Of a DNA stretch of 64,000 nt, positions 41,547 through 49,922 are shown piece by piece; positions within the stretch are counted from its first letter, which is position 1, and each line of letters begins with the position of its first letter. Made by a program: the position numbers and the translations under genes. The notes beneath the pieces were generated by a model, which was not told the origin of the DNA, did no database searches, and saw nothing but the letters and a program-made list of their open reading frames with translations. The stretch is from Bacillota bacterium. GTDB taxonomy: Bacteria; Bacillota; Clostridia; Lachnospirales; Lachnospiraceae. The stretch covers positions 73,868 to 137,867 of the forward strand of contig JAEWQV010000005.1 of assembly GCA_023399055.1 (NCBI GenBank), read 5' to 3'.

Positions 41547-43589
41547 ATGAAAAACCTTCAACTAAAAACCCATTACTTATTAAGAATATTACCTGTTACA
41601 ATCTTCTTAATTATAATAGTTACTACCTTTTCAGCCTGTCAAACAAAATCAAAAAGTAATACCTCCCAGGACGTTACCACGAATCCACAAATCACTTCTC
41701 CTATACCTACATCACCGGAGAGCGAACCAAACTTGGGTTCCTCTGAGATTACACCGTCAATTATAAATACAAGTGGTAACACAATTGGAACAAGATTTCA
41801 GTTGCCTGCAGGCTATACCCGTTTAGAATCTGATTCTAGTGATTTTTCTAGGTTTTTATCTACTCTGACTTTGAGACCTGCTGGTAGTGAAGTTTTATTG
41901 TATGATGGTTCACCAAAACCAAATCAAGACTCCCATGTGGCTATCTTTGATTTGGATATTGGAGACCGGGACCTTCAACAATGCGCTGATTCAGCTATTC
42001 GGATTTATGCCGAGTATTATTGGTCTATTGGCGAATATGATAAAATAGCCTTCCACTTAACAAATGGCTTCCTAATGGAGTATACAAAATGGAGAGAAGG
42101 CATGCGTCTGGTTGTAGATGGCAACGATGTTTCCTGGTCTAAAAAGAAAACCTATGATGATTCCTATGAGGAGTTTCGCAATTACTTAAATATGGTATTC
42201 GCCTACGCTGGAACCTTATCTTTATCTCAGGAAAGCAGCACAATTTCAATAAATGAAGCCCTTCCTGGCGATATGTTCTTGGAGGGAGGAAGCCCTGGTC
42301 ATTGTATTATGATTGTTGATGTGGCTGTAGACGGTAACGGCAATAAGTGCTTTCTTCTGGCGCAGGGTTATATGCCAGCTCAGGAATTTCACATTATTAA
42401 AAACCCGTTACACGAGGATGATCCCTGGTATTATACCAATGAAATAACCTATCCTTTTGAAACCCCTTCCTGGAGCTTTGGTGATAATTCACTGGTTAGG
42501 TGGAATAGTCTTGCACTAAATTCGTCCCAAAGCTCACTTACCGCTGATGATACCTCCAGTCTTACCTTACTCGCGGTTGGCGACAACCTGATTCATATCC
42601 AAGTAATAGAGAGCGGCGAGCAGGCGGATGGAACTTATAATTATGACCATCTTTATACTAATTTAAAGCAGGAAATCTCTGAAGCTGATATTGCAGTTAT
42701 TAACCAAGAAACCATACTAGGAGGAGATCAATTTCCCTATTCCGGCTACCCTAACTTTAATTCTCCTGAAGAAATAGGTAATGCAGTAATTAAGGCGGGC
42801 TTTGATGTGGTATTACAAGCAACCAATCATACCATGGACATGGGTCTTAACGGTGTACTTAATACCTTTGATTTTTGGGACAAACATCCAGAGATCACAG
42901 TCCTAGGAATTAATAAATCAGAAGAGGAAAGAGAACAGATTAAAATAGTAGAGAAAAACGGAATAAAGCTGGCGATGCTTAATTACACCTTTAGTTTGAA
43001 CGGTTATACCGTGCCAAAGGATATGCCCTATCTAGTGAATATGCTGGATAAGGAAAAAATGGCTGCTGACATTGAAAAAGCAGAACAGCTTGCAGACTTT
43101 ACCATTGTATTTCCTCATTGGGGTACTGAATATGTATATGAACCTACTAATGCTCAAGAGAACCTCACCTCCTTTTTTTATGAACAAGGGGTGGATCTTA
43201 TAATTGGTACTCATCCACATGTCCTTGAGCCGGTAGAATGGATTGAAGATAATTCCGATCACAGAATGTTAGTTTATTACTCACTGGGTAACTTTATTTC
43301 CTATCAGCGGGAAGCACCAAGAATGCTAGGTGGAATTGCTAATGTTACCATAACTAAGGATGATGGGGGAACCTATATTAGCGATTCCTCTATTACTCCT
43401 ATTGTGACCCATTATGAAAATGGTCCCGCAGATTACCATTATGCCTTATATGAACTTGATGATTATAGTGAAGCACTTGCTAAGGTTCACGGTGTATCCG
43501 ACCTTGCTCAGAATGGACCTATTACATATCAAGACACTTTAGAATTAGCAAAAGAAGTTCTTGGCTCCTGGTATCCGCCAGAAGAATAA
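41547..43589 (+). CDS. DUF4846-CapA fusion lipoprotein
   Basis: Protein of 680 residues. A lipoprotein signal ends in FSAC (Cys ~30), followed by a Thr/Ser/Pro-rich linker to ~75. Residues ~85-330 resemble DUF4846 (AGYTRLESDSSDFSRFLSTLTL, KWREGMRL, GDMFLEGGSPGHCIMIVDV). Residues ~340-640 are a CapA/PgsA-type calcineurin-like domain (LLAVGDNLIHIQVI, NQETILGGDQFPYSGYPNFN, HTMDMGLNGV, VFPHWGTEY, GTHPHVLEP, YSLGNFISYQ). CapA proteins take part in poly-gamma-glutamate capsule export, but orphan forms like this one may act on other envelope polymers. The ribosome binding site is AAAGGA. No capB/capC nearby. Confidence 0.82.
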   Translation: MKNLQLKTHYLLRILPVTIFLIIIVTTFSACQTKSKSNTSQDVTTNPQITSPIPTSPESEPNLGSSEITPSIINTSGNTIGTRFQLPAGYTRLESDSSDFSRFLSTLTLRPAGSEVLLYDGSPKPNQDSHVAIFDLDIGDRDLQQCADSAIRIYAEYYWSIGEYDKIAFHLTNGFLMEYTKWREGMRLVVDGNDVSWSKKKTYDDSYEEFRNYLNMVFAYAGTLSLSQESSTISINEALPGDMFLEGGSPGHCIMIVDVAVDGNGNKCFLLAQGYMPAQEFHIIKNPLHEDDPWYYTNEITYPFETPSWSFGDNSLVRWNSLALNSSQSSLTADDTSSLTLLAVGDNLIHIQVIESGEQADGTYNYDHLYTNLKQEISEADIAVINQETILGGDQFPYSGYPNFNSPEEIGNAVIKAGFDVVLQATNHTMDMGLNGVLNTFDFWDKHPEITVLGINKSEEEREQIKIVEKNGIKLAMLNYTFSLNGYTVPKDMPYLVNMLDKEKMAADIEKAEQLADFTIVFPHWGTEYVYEPTNAQENLTSFFYEQGVDLIIGTHPHVLEPVEWIEDNSDHRMLVYYSLGNFISYQREAPRMLGGIANVTITKDDGGTYISDSSITPIVTHYENGPADYHYALYELDDYSEALAKVHGVSDLAQNGPITYQDTLELAKEVLGSWYPPEE

Positions 43590-44005
43590 GGTATTAGTAA
43601 ACTAACCTTTTCTTATAAATAAAAAAACAAGGTTGACCAAAAAGGTACATCCCCTTGGATATACGTTTTAGTCAACCTTGCTTTTTATTTCTCTACCCTC
43701 TCGCTTCCCCAACTTCATTCCTCTGGGTAATACCTTCTCCAGTACTAACCTTAAATAGAGTATCAAATTTTAGTTAATATGTCAATAGTATTTGTTTAGA
43801 TTCGCTTTATTACTGTCAATATGCATAAAAAAATCGTTAGACATATTTCGCCACCTTCCCTCTAATAGTGTTTTTATGTTCACGGTAACTATATCTAGTA
43901 ATAGTGATTTATATAATAACTACATTATTGCATTCCCTACTTGATAAACTTATAAAAATCATTTATTCTTACATTGATACAATGAGCTTAGAAGGTGTGT
44001 GTAAT
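43590..44005. other. Intergenic stretch after the CapA fusion
   Basis: Contains the terminator at 43628-43680; the rest is AT-rich leader of the next gene without a recognised promoter or ORF. Confidence 0.4.
43628..43680 (+). terminator. Terminator of the DUF4846-CapA gene
   Basis: CAAGGTTGAC (43628-43637) pairs with GTCAACCTTG (43671-43680), then CTTTTTATTT. Preceded by an A run, so it may work in both directions. Confidence 0.75.
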
Positions 44006-44752
44006 ATGGACAAGGATCTATTTTTAAGAATATGTGATGATGTCATCGGACAATGTCAGGGTATGAATGGCATTGGAACCTTAGCCGAAAAAACAGTACA
44101 TTCAGTTTTAAAAAGCTATTATTCTCCTGATACGCTAAACCATGAAGTTAAAATAGGTGGTTTTGTGGCGGACATCTGCACTGGCAATGAAATTCTTGAA
44201 ATACAAACACGAAATTTTGATAAGCTTAGAAAAAAATTAACCACGTACTTAGAGATATCTCCGGTAACTATTGTATATCCTATCCACAACATTAAATATT
44301 TACGATGGGTTAATCCACAGACCGGTGAAATTAGTCCACCGAGGAAATCTCCCAAAAAAGGCTCCCCTTTTTCTATTTTTCCAGAATTATATCGCATAAA
44401 AGATTTTTTACTTCATCCAAATCTTAAATTTAAAATAGTTATGCTGGATTTAGAAGAATATCGGTTCTTGGATGGTTGGAGCCAGGATAAAAAGAAAGGG
44501 TCTAGTCGTTGTGATCGAATACCCACGGAACTAATCAACGAAATTACAATTGATAATCCTACTTCCTATCAGTTGCTTATTCCTGAGGCTCTTAATGCTA
44601 CTTTTACATCAAGGGATTATAAATCTGCTTCTGGTTTATCACTAAAACAGGCTCAAACAGCTCTGCTTGTTCTTTATTATGTTGGTGCTGTTGAACGAAT
44701 AGGAAAAAAGGGAAATACTCATATTTATAAGAGGACCTATGACCTGCTTTAA
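44006..44752 (+). CDS. Putative nuclease-fold protein with winged-helix end
   Basis: Protein of 248 residues, no family recognised with certainty. Residues ~45-80 read NHEVKIGGFVADICTGNEILEIQTRNFDKLRKKL, whose E...D-x6-EIQ spacing resembles a PD-(D/E)XK nuclease core. Residues ~85-165 include YLRWVNPQTGEISPPRKSPKKGS, positively charged. The C-terminal ~70 residues look like a winged helix (ALNATFTSRDYKSASGLSLKQAQTALLVLYYVGAVERI). I start at the ATG at 44006 with AAGGTG eight bases before it. A DNA-binding or processing role is inference. The S1 protein gene follows at 48 bp. Confidence 0.6.
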   Translation: MDKDLFLRICDDVIGQCQGMNGIGTLAEKTVHSVLKSYYSPDTLNHEVKIGGFVADICTGNEILEIQTRNFDKLRKKLTTYLEISPVTIVYPIHNIKYLRWVNPQTGEISPPRKSPKKGSPFSIFPELYRIKDFLLHPNLKFKIVMLDLEEYRFLDGWSQDKKKGSSRCDRIPTELINEITIDNPTSYQLLIPEALNATFTSRDYKSASGLSLKQAQTALLVLYYVGAVERIGKKGNTHIYKRTYDLL

Positions 44753-44800
44753 AAATAACATTGTACTTTTTATTTTATAAAATATATATAGGAGGAATTA

Positions 44801-45802
44801 ATGATGAACGACGAACTCAATCTTACAGAAGAAACCACGTTACAAAACCCAGTTACCACCGATATTAATGATAATGTCTCTGAGGAAATAGTAGAGGTTA
44901 TTCCCTCCATGGATGATTTCAAAGAAGAAATTGCAAGGTCTTTCAAAAAGATTAACGAGGGTGATATATTAAAGGGTACTGTAATTGGAATTTCAGAAGC
45001 AGAGGTGACCCTTGACCTTGGATATTATACGGAAGGGATTATTAAATTAGAGGAACTTAGTAATGATCCTGGCTTTTCCATAAAGGCAGATGTTACCCTT
45101 GGAGAAGAAATATCCGCAACCGTTATACGTGAAGATGATGGGCATGGACATATCCTTCTCTCCAGAAAAAGAGCCGATGATATTCTTGCCTGGGATCACC
45201 TGATTGAAGCAATGAACTCTAAGAAAATTTATCGCGTAAAAATCTCACAAGCAGTAAATGCTGGTGTCGTAACATATTTGCATGGAATTCGTGCCTTTAT
45301 TCCTGCCTCACAGCTTTCCATGACCTATGCGGAGGACCTAGATGCTTGGGTTGGCAAAGAACTTGATGTGATTGTTATCACAGCAAATGCTGAAGACAAG
45401 AAGCTTGTATTATCTGGTAAAGAAGTGGAAAGAGATATTGAGCTCAAAGAAAGAAAGGGTAAAATCTCTCGTCTTCAAGTTGGTATCGTAACCACTGGTA
45501 CCGTAGAAAAAATAACCACCTACGGCGCTTTTGTTAACATTGGAGAAGGCTTATCTGGTCTTTTGCACATTTCTCAGATATGTGATAAGAGAATTAAAAC
45601 TCCAACAGAAGTAATTAAAGAAGGACAAACAATAACGGTAAAAGTACTTGAGGTAAAAGACGGTAAAATAAGTCTTAGCATGAAGGCTGTGGAAGAAAAA
45701 GAAGACGTTATTGAAGATGTGGAAGAGGCTCCTGCATCCTATACTACTGGAGAAGAAGCTACTACTGGATTGGCGGCACTATTAAAAAATATTAAACTGT
45801 AA
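44801..45802 (+). CDS. S1-domain RNA-binding protein (ribosomal protein S1-like)
   Basis: Protein of 333 residues: an acidic N-terminal tail, then three S1 OB-fold domains at about 57-124, 143-206 and 228-295 (the third, GTVEKITTYGAFVNIGEGLSGLLHISQI, is the most canonical), and an acidic C-terminal tail ending in ALLKNIKL. Shorter than six-domain E. coli S1 but like the three- or four-domain forms of low-GC Gram-positives. It may aid translation or mRNA turnover. The ribosome binding site is AGGAGG. Confidence 0.88.
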   Translation: MMNDELNLTEETTLQNPVTTDINDNVSEEIVEVIPSMDDFKEEIARSFKKINEGDILKGTVIGISEAEVTLDLGYYTEGIIKLEELSNDPGFSIKADVTLGEEISATVIREDDGHGHILLSRKRADDILAWDHLIEAMNSKKIYRVKISQAVNAGVVTYLHGIRAFIPASQLSMTYAEDLDAWVGKELDVIVITANAEDKKLVLSGKEVERDIELKERKGKISRLQVGIVTTGTVEKITTYGAFVNIGEGLSGLLHISQICDKRIKTPTEVIKEGQTITVKVLEVKDGKISLSMKAVEEKEDVIEDVEEAPASYTTGEEATTGLAALLKNIKL

Positions 45803-45830
45803 TTGGTAGTTGGTAGATATTATATTACAA

Positions 45831-45877
45831 AAGGCTCTAAAAGTTCCTAATAAGGTAAGGAGAACTTTTAGAGCCTT
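45831..45877. terminator. Bidirectional terminator after the S1-domain gene
   Basis: Perfect 16-bp stem (45831-45846 with 45862-45877), 15-base loop; serves this gene and the convergent coiled-coil gene. Confidence 0.85.
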
Positions 45878-45881
45878 AATA

Positions 45882-46487
45882 TTATAGCCTAAAGGGCAGT
45901 AAATCCAGATAGAATAGAACAGCAATTGTCATTGCACAAATTCCAAAGATATTAAAAATAACCATAAACCATAAGAGTCCGTGCCCTCTCCTAACTCGCT
46001 TATCCAAATTATCAAGGCTATTCAGTAGCTCTGTCTGCATCACTTTATTTTGATAAAGAGTCTGTCTTTGCAACTCCAGTTGTAATTCGTTTATACGGTT
46101 AACAACATTCCTATCCAGACCTTCCACATTTTTATCTAGCTCTCCAAAACTATGAACCAAAGCTTCAAGTCCTTTTTCCAGCACCTCCAATTTATCCTTA
46201 GCAGAAGTGTCCGAATTCATTTCTTCAATTAACTCAGCTATTTTATCTCCTTGTTCCTTGAGAAACGTCATATCAAGAGCTGTTTGGACAACAGAAAGTT
46301 GATTATCTATTTTTCGCCTGTCATACCCCTCCAACTTACTGGTATATTCCAGCATAGTTCTTTTATAACTCTCCAGGGTCTCTCGATATTCCGAAAGCTT
46401 TCTTTCATATTGTGCTGTAGATTCTGTCGCACCACTTCTTCGTAAAGTGACTTCCTTCTTTACGGGTAGTCCGAATGTTAAATTCAT
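45882..46487 (-). CDS. Coiled-coil protein with C-terminal membrane anchor
   Basis: Protein of 201 residues of unknown family. Residues ~25-165 are heptad-rich coiled coil (YERKLSEYRETLESYKRTMLEY, LEVLEKGLEALVHSFGELDKNVEGLD), and a single membrane segment lies near the C terminus (GLLWFMVIFNIFGICAMTIAVLFYLDLL). Topology suggests a cytoplasmic coiled coil tethered to the membrane. It follows the (p)ppGpp synthetase gene by 17 bp, so the two are probably cotranscribed. The ribosome binding site is AAAGGAGAGG. Confidence 0.65.
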   Translation of the reverse strand: MNLTFGLPVKKEVTLRRSGATESTAQYERKLSEYRETLESYKRTMLEYTSKLEGYDRRKIDNQLSVVQTALDMTFLKEQGDKIAELIEEMNSDTSAKDKLEVLEKGLEALVHSFGELDKNVEGLDRNVVNRINELQLELQRQTLYQNKVMQTELLNSLDNLDKRVRRGHGLLWFMVIFNIFGICAMTIAVLFYLDLLPFRL

Positions 46488-46504
46488 ACGTACCTCTCCT
46501 TTAC

Positions 46505-47332
46505 CTAAGTACGAAAACCGAACATCATTCGCTTTCTCCCTGATTTTTTTGTCTCGGTTTTCTTTTCTATCGTTTTCTCAATCACTTGCTCTGTAATTAT
46601 TTGTTCTTCTTCCGTAATAATCGTCCCGAAAGCTTCGGCTACAATGGAGGAATACGTCTCTGTTATCTCCCCATGCATCTCCTCGATGCGATCTTTACTA
46701 AAACTTTTTATTTCTTCATTTAAGCTTAGCATTTTTTGATCAAGATATGCAACAATATCTGAACATTCTTTTAATTCTTTACTAATATGCTCTGGAGCAT
46801 TGCCTTCAAATTTATAATATATTTTGTGTTCAAGGCTTGCCCAGAAATCCATAGCTATTGTTCTTATTTGAATTTCTACTTTAGTTTCTACGGTTCTGTC
46901 CGATAGATAAACTGGAATGGATATAATCATGTGATAGCTTGTATAACCATTGCTCTTGGGACACATAATATAATCCTTAACCTTTAACACCTTAACATCA
47001 CTCTGATTAGCTACTAAATCCGCGATACGATAAATATCAGAAGTAAAGGAACAGATAATTCGAATTCCCGCCACATCATTTACATATTTAACAATATTTT
47101 CAACACTAAGATCTCGACCACTATGCCGTAGCTTCTTTACTATGCTTTGTGGTGATTTAAGTCTAGAAGTAATATGTTCAATTGGATTATATTGGTGTGC
47201 CCTTTTAAATTCATTATTTAATATTTCAAGTTTTGTATTAATTTCTTTTAAAGCCGCATCATAAAGTAGCAGAGCATTACCCCACTCCTCTGCTTCATCA
47301 TAAAATATTGGAAGGTCCATCTCATCGTCCAT
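46505..47332 (-). CDS. Small alarmone ((p)ppGpp) synthetase, RelQ-like
   Basis: Protein of 275 residues with a stand-alone RelA/SpoT synthetase domain and no hydrolase or TGS/ACT domains. ITSRLKSPQSIVKKLRH, VNDVAGIRIICSF, YIMCPKSNGYTSYHMI and VEIQIRTIAMDFWASLEHKIYYK are the synthetase motifs (GTP and ATP binding, catalytic Glu in EIQIRT). It makes (p)ppGpp from ATP and GTP/GDP. The C terminus carries an extra Glu/Lys-rich tail ending KKSGRKRMMFGFRT. Likely an operon with the downstream membrane coiled-coil protein. Confidence 0.9.
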   Translation of the reverse strand: MDDEMDLPIFYDEAEEWGNALLLYDAALKEINTKLEILNNEFKRAHQYNPIEHITSRLKSPQSIVKKLRHSGRDLSVENIVKYVNDVAGIRIICSFTSDIYRIADLVANQSDVKVLKVKDYIMCPKSNGYTSYHMIISIPVYLSDRTVETKVEIQIRTIAMDFWASLEHKIYYKFEGNAPEHISKELKECSDIVAYLDQKMLSLNEEIKSFSKDRIEEMHGEITETYSSIVAEAFGTIITEEEQIITEQVIEKTIEKKTETKKSGRKRMMFGFRT

Positions 47333-47660
47333 CCTTTTTAATATATAGTTTATCTCATCGTGTCATTTATATATAAATAAAATTATATTAATCTTTTCTA
47401 CAATATCCAATTCATTAATTTAACGTAAACCAGCCATTATCGTAGAATAAGAAACAATTTAATGTTTCAAGTATGTTCACAGTATAACATATAAATATGA
47501 ACAATTCTTGAAGGTTTTGAAAACTTAATTAAAAATTAAGAAAATACATATGTCTTTAATAAAAAGACATATGTTTGAAATTAGTATGTCATATTTCATA
47601 TTTTTCAACTTTTTGTGTCTATTTTTGCATTAGTTTCAATTTTTTTAAATTTTTGGTAAA
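47333..47660. other. Divergent intergenic region between SAS and ABC leader
   Basis: AT-rich. A 12-bp inverted repeat, ACATATGTCTTT (47546-47557) with AAAGACATATGT (47563-47574), lies in the middle without a clear T tract. No gene seen. Confidence 0.45.
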
Positions 47661-47666
47661 AATACA

Positions 47667-47696
47667 TTGACAAGACAAGTATCCAAAAGCTATAAT
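47667..47696 (+). promoter_or_regulatory. Consensus SigA promoter of the ABC exporter leader
   Basis: TTGACA (47667-47672), 18-bp spacer, TATAAT (47691-47696). The start site would be near 47703, 28 bases before the leader ORF. Confidence 0.85.
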
Positions 47697-47730
47697 GTTG
47701 GAAGACTATTACAGAAAGTGAGGTAAACAC

Positions 47731-47814
47731 ATGTTATTAAGAATTAAAAACTCCGGCAATACAATTGAACAGAATGTTATATGTGGTATTACCTCATGGA
47801 TTCGAATTTATTAA
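47731..47814 (+). CDS. Candidate 27-residue leader peptide of the ABC exporter
   Basis: ATG at 47731, TAA at 47812, with GTGAGG seven bases before the start. Peptide: MLLRIKNSGNTIEQNV followed by ICGITSWIRIY. It lies between a consensus promoter and an intrinsic terminator, 275 bases upstream of the exporter genes. Codons 19-22 (47785-47795) are complementary at nine of eleven positions to the left arm of the terminator (47890-47900). The arrangement resembles bmrB before bmrCD in B. subtilis, where ribosome stalling on the leader relieves termination. Translation is not proven. Confidence 0.6.
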   Translation: MLLRIKNSGNTIEQNVICGITSWIRIY

Positions 47815-47886
47815 GTGATAATCACTCCCTTTCCTGTATGCTGCTGCCAGGACTTGGAAGAAATTATACTCATATTTGACGTCTAT

Positions 47887-47916
47887 GCCGAGGTATAACC
47901 ATGCCGCGGCTTTTTT
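47887..47916 (+). terminator. Attenuator-type terminator before the ABC exporter
   Basis: GCCGAGGTAT pairs with ATGCCGCGGC (one mismatch, one G-U), loop AACC, followed by TTTTTT (47911-47916). Located 174 bases before the first exporter gene. Confidence 0.75.
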
Positions 47917-48089
47917 ATTGCAAAAAAACAAGTATTTAACCAATCGTTGCTTGGTTGAGCTTTCTCTTTGCATAAAAATGGGGGGCGGCAAATGCTTAAT
48001 CGCATTGAGTTAAATAAATTCAAACCATGAGAAAATATAATAACAATCTAATTATTACTTAAGCAACAAACACTGGGAGCATCGAGGGA

Positions 48090-49922
48090 ATGCAGAATTG
48101 GAGGAATATGAAGTTATCAAAATATATTATAAAACATTGGTATATCTATTTAGCTGCTGTTGTATGTATCGTGATTGCAGTATCGCTTGATATGTTATCA
48201 CCACAGGTAACACAGCGTGTTATAGATAATGTTATTATAGGGGGAGATCTTGAACTCTTTCCAAAGTTACTTATTTTAATTTTTATCATTGGGCTAGGAA
48301 GAATGATCTTTCAATATGTAAAGGAATTAATCTTTGACTTAATTAGCTCAAAAATTGCTGTTAACATTAGAAGAGATCTATTTGCACATATTCAAAGTCT
48401 TTCACTAAACTTCTTTGAAAAAAATAATACCGGCGAATTAATGTCTCGTGTCAAAGATGATGTAGACCGGATCTGGGGTGGAATTGGCTTTGTTGGTATG
48501 CTACTCATTGAAATTATAATTCATACAAGTATCGTACTTTACTGTATGTATAGCATCAGCCCGACACTTGCCATTATTCCGACTATAATTTTACCTTTCA
48601 TGGGTGCACTTGCTATTTTTATGGAAAAGAAGCTAGATAAGGTTTATGAAGAAATTAGTGAAGAGAATTCAAAATTAAATCTAGTGGCACAGGAAAACTT
48701 ATCCGGAGTTAGAACGGTTAAAGCTTTTGCCAGAGAAAAACATGAGATTAAAAAGTTTTTATCTCATAACAAGAAGTATTATGATCTAAATATGCAACAA
48801 TCTAGGGTTTTTATTAAGTATTTTCCTTACTTTCAATTTGTGACAAAGCTTTTACCTTTAGTTGCAATTATATTAGGTGGTTTTCAAGTAATTGAAGGTA
48901 AACTAACCCTTGGCCAATTAGGTGCCTTCACAGAATATTCTATGAATATTGTATGGCCTATGGAAATGCTAGGCTGGTTATCCAATGAGTTTGCTGCTGC
49001 AATTGCTTCTGGTAAGAGACTTAAAAAAATCCATGCAGAGGAACCAATGATTAAGGATTCCTTACAGCCTACTGTTCTTGATGAGGTTCGTGGATCAGTA
49101 GAGTTTAATAACGTCACCCTTTCTCTTTCAGAGAAGACCATTCTATCGGACATCAGCTTTGAACTAAAGGCAGGAAAGACAATTGGTATTATGGGTGCAA
49201 CAGGAACAGGTAAGAGCTCCATTATTAATTTACTGCAACGCTTCTATGATGCAAGCGAAGGTGAAATTAAACTGGATGGCGTAAATATAAAAGACCTTTC
49301 CTTAAAACAACTTAGACAAAGCATTTCACTCGTAATGCAGGATGTATTCCTTTTCTCAGACAGTATTAGCGAGAATGTAAAATTAGGTAAAAAGAACTTC
49401 CTTAATCAAGAGGAGATTGTAGAAGCAGCAGCTAGTGCCCAAGCAAAAGACTTTATTGAAAAGATGGAAGATCAGTATGAAACTATCATTGGTGAACGAG
49501 GTGTTGGTCTGTCCGGTGGTCAGAAGCAGAGAATAAGTATCGCCAGGGCACTTGCCAAAAAAACACCTATCCTGGTACTTGATGACTCTACCTCTGCTCT
49601 TGATATGGAAACAGAGCTTATGATTCAAAGAGCCTTAACTCAATTAGAGGCTACCAAGATTATTATAGCTCATCGTATCTCAGCTGTTCGTAATGCTGAC
49701 GAGATTATCATTCTCGAAGAAGGAAAAATTGTGGAACGCGGAACCCATGAAACATTATTAATGCAAAAGGGTTACTATTATAAAACTTATCAGGCACAGT
49801 ATGGGGATTACTCTGTTCTAGGCAAGGAGAATCTCCCGAGTGAGACTCTTCCTCAAGAAACACAAGAACAGGAAACTCCTGAATCTGGGTCAATTGAAAG
49901 GAGAGTGACAGCATGGCAGTAA
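48090..49922 (+). CDS. ABC exporter half-transporter, BmrC-like (degenerate catalytic Glu)
   Basis: Protein of 610 residues with six membrane segments (residues ~20-320) and an ABC ATPase domain. Walker A is GATGTGKSS, the signature LSGGQKQ is canonical, but Walker B reads LVLDDSTSALD with Asp where catalytic Glu is expected. That matches the degenerate-site subunit of heterodimeric exporters such as BmrCD, LmrCD and TM287/288. A Gln/Glu-rich C-terminal tail precedes the stop. The next gene overlaps by ten bases. The start at 48090 is uncertain; an in-frame ATG at 48108 follows GGAGG closely. Likely a multidrug exporter; the substrate is unknown. Confidence 0.9.
   Translation: MQNWRNMKLSKYIIKHWYIYLAAVVCIVIAVSLDMLSPQVTQRVIDNVIIGGDLELFPKLLILIFIIGLGRMIFQYVKELIFDLISSKIAVNIRRDLFAHIQSLSLNFFEKNNTGELMSRVKDDVDRIWGGIGFVGMLLIEIIIHTSIVLYCMYSISPTLAIIPTIILPFMGALAIFMEKKLDKVYEEISEENSKLNLVAQENLSGVRTVKAFAREKHEIKKFLSHNKKYYDLNMQQSRVFIKYFPYFQFVTKLLPLVAIILGGFQVIEGKLTLGQLGAFTEYSMNIVWPMEMLGWLSNEFAAAIASGKRLKKIHAEEPMIKDSLQPTVLDEVRGSVEFNNVTLSLSEKTILSDISFELKAGKTIGIMGATGTGKSSIINLLQRFYDASEGEIKLDGVNIKDLSLKQLRQSISLVMQDVFLFSDSISENVKLGKKNFLNQEEIVEAAASAQAKDFIEKMEDQYETIIGERGVGLSGGQKQRISIARALAKKTPILVLDDSTSALDMETELMIQRALTQLEATKIIIAHRISAVRNADEIIILEEGKIVERGTHETLLMQKGYYYKTYQAQYGDYSVLGKENLPSETLPQETQEQETPESGSIERRVTAWQ

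Noticed and set aside
47794..47991. Minus-strand ORF of 65 codons over the ABC leader
   Set aside because: Overlaps the leader ORF and terminator, no ribosome binding site, no recognisable protein.
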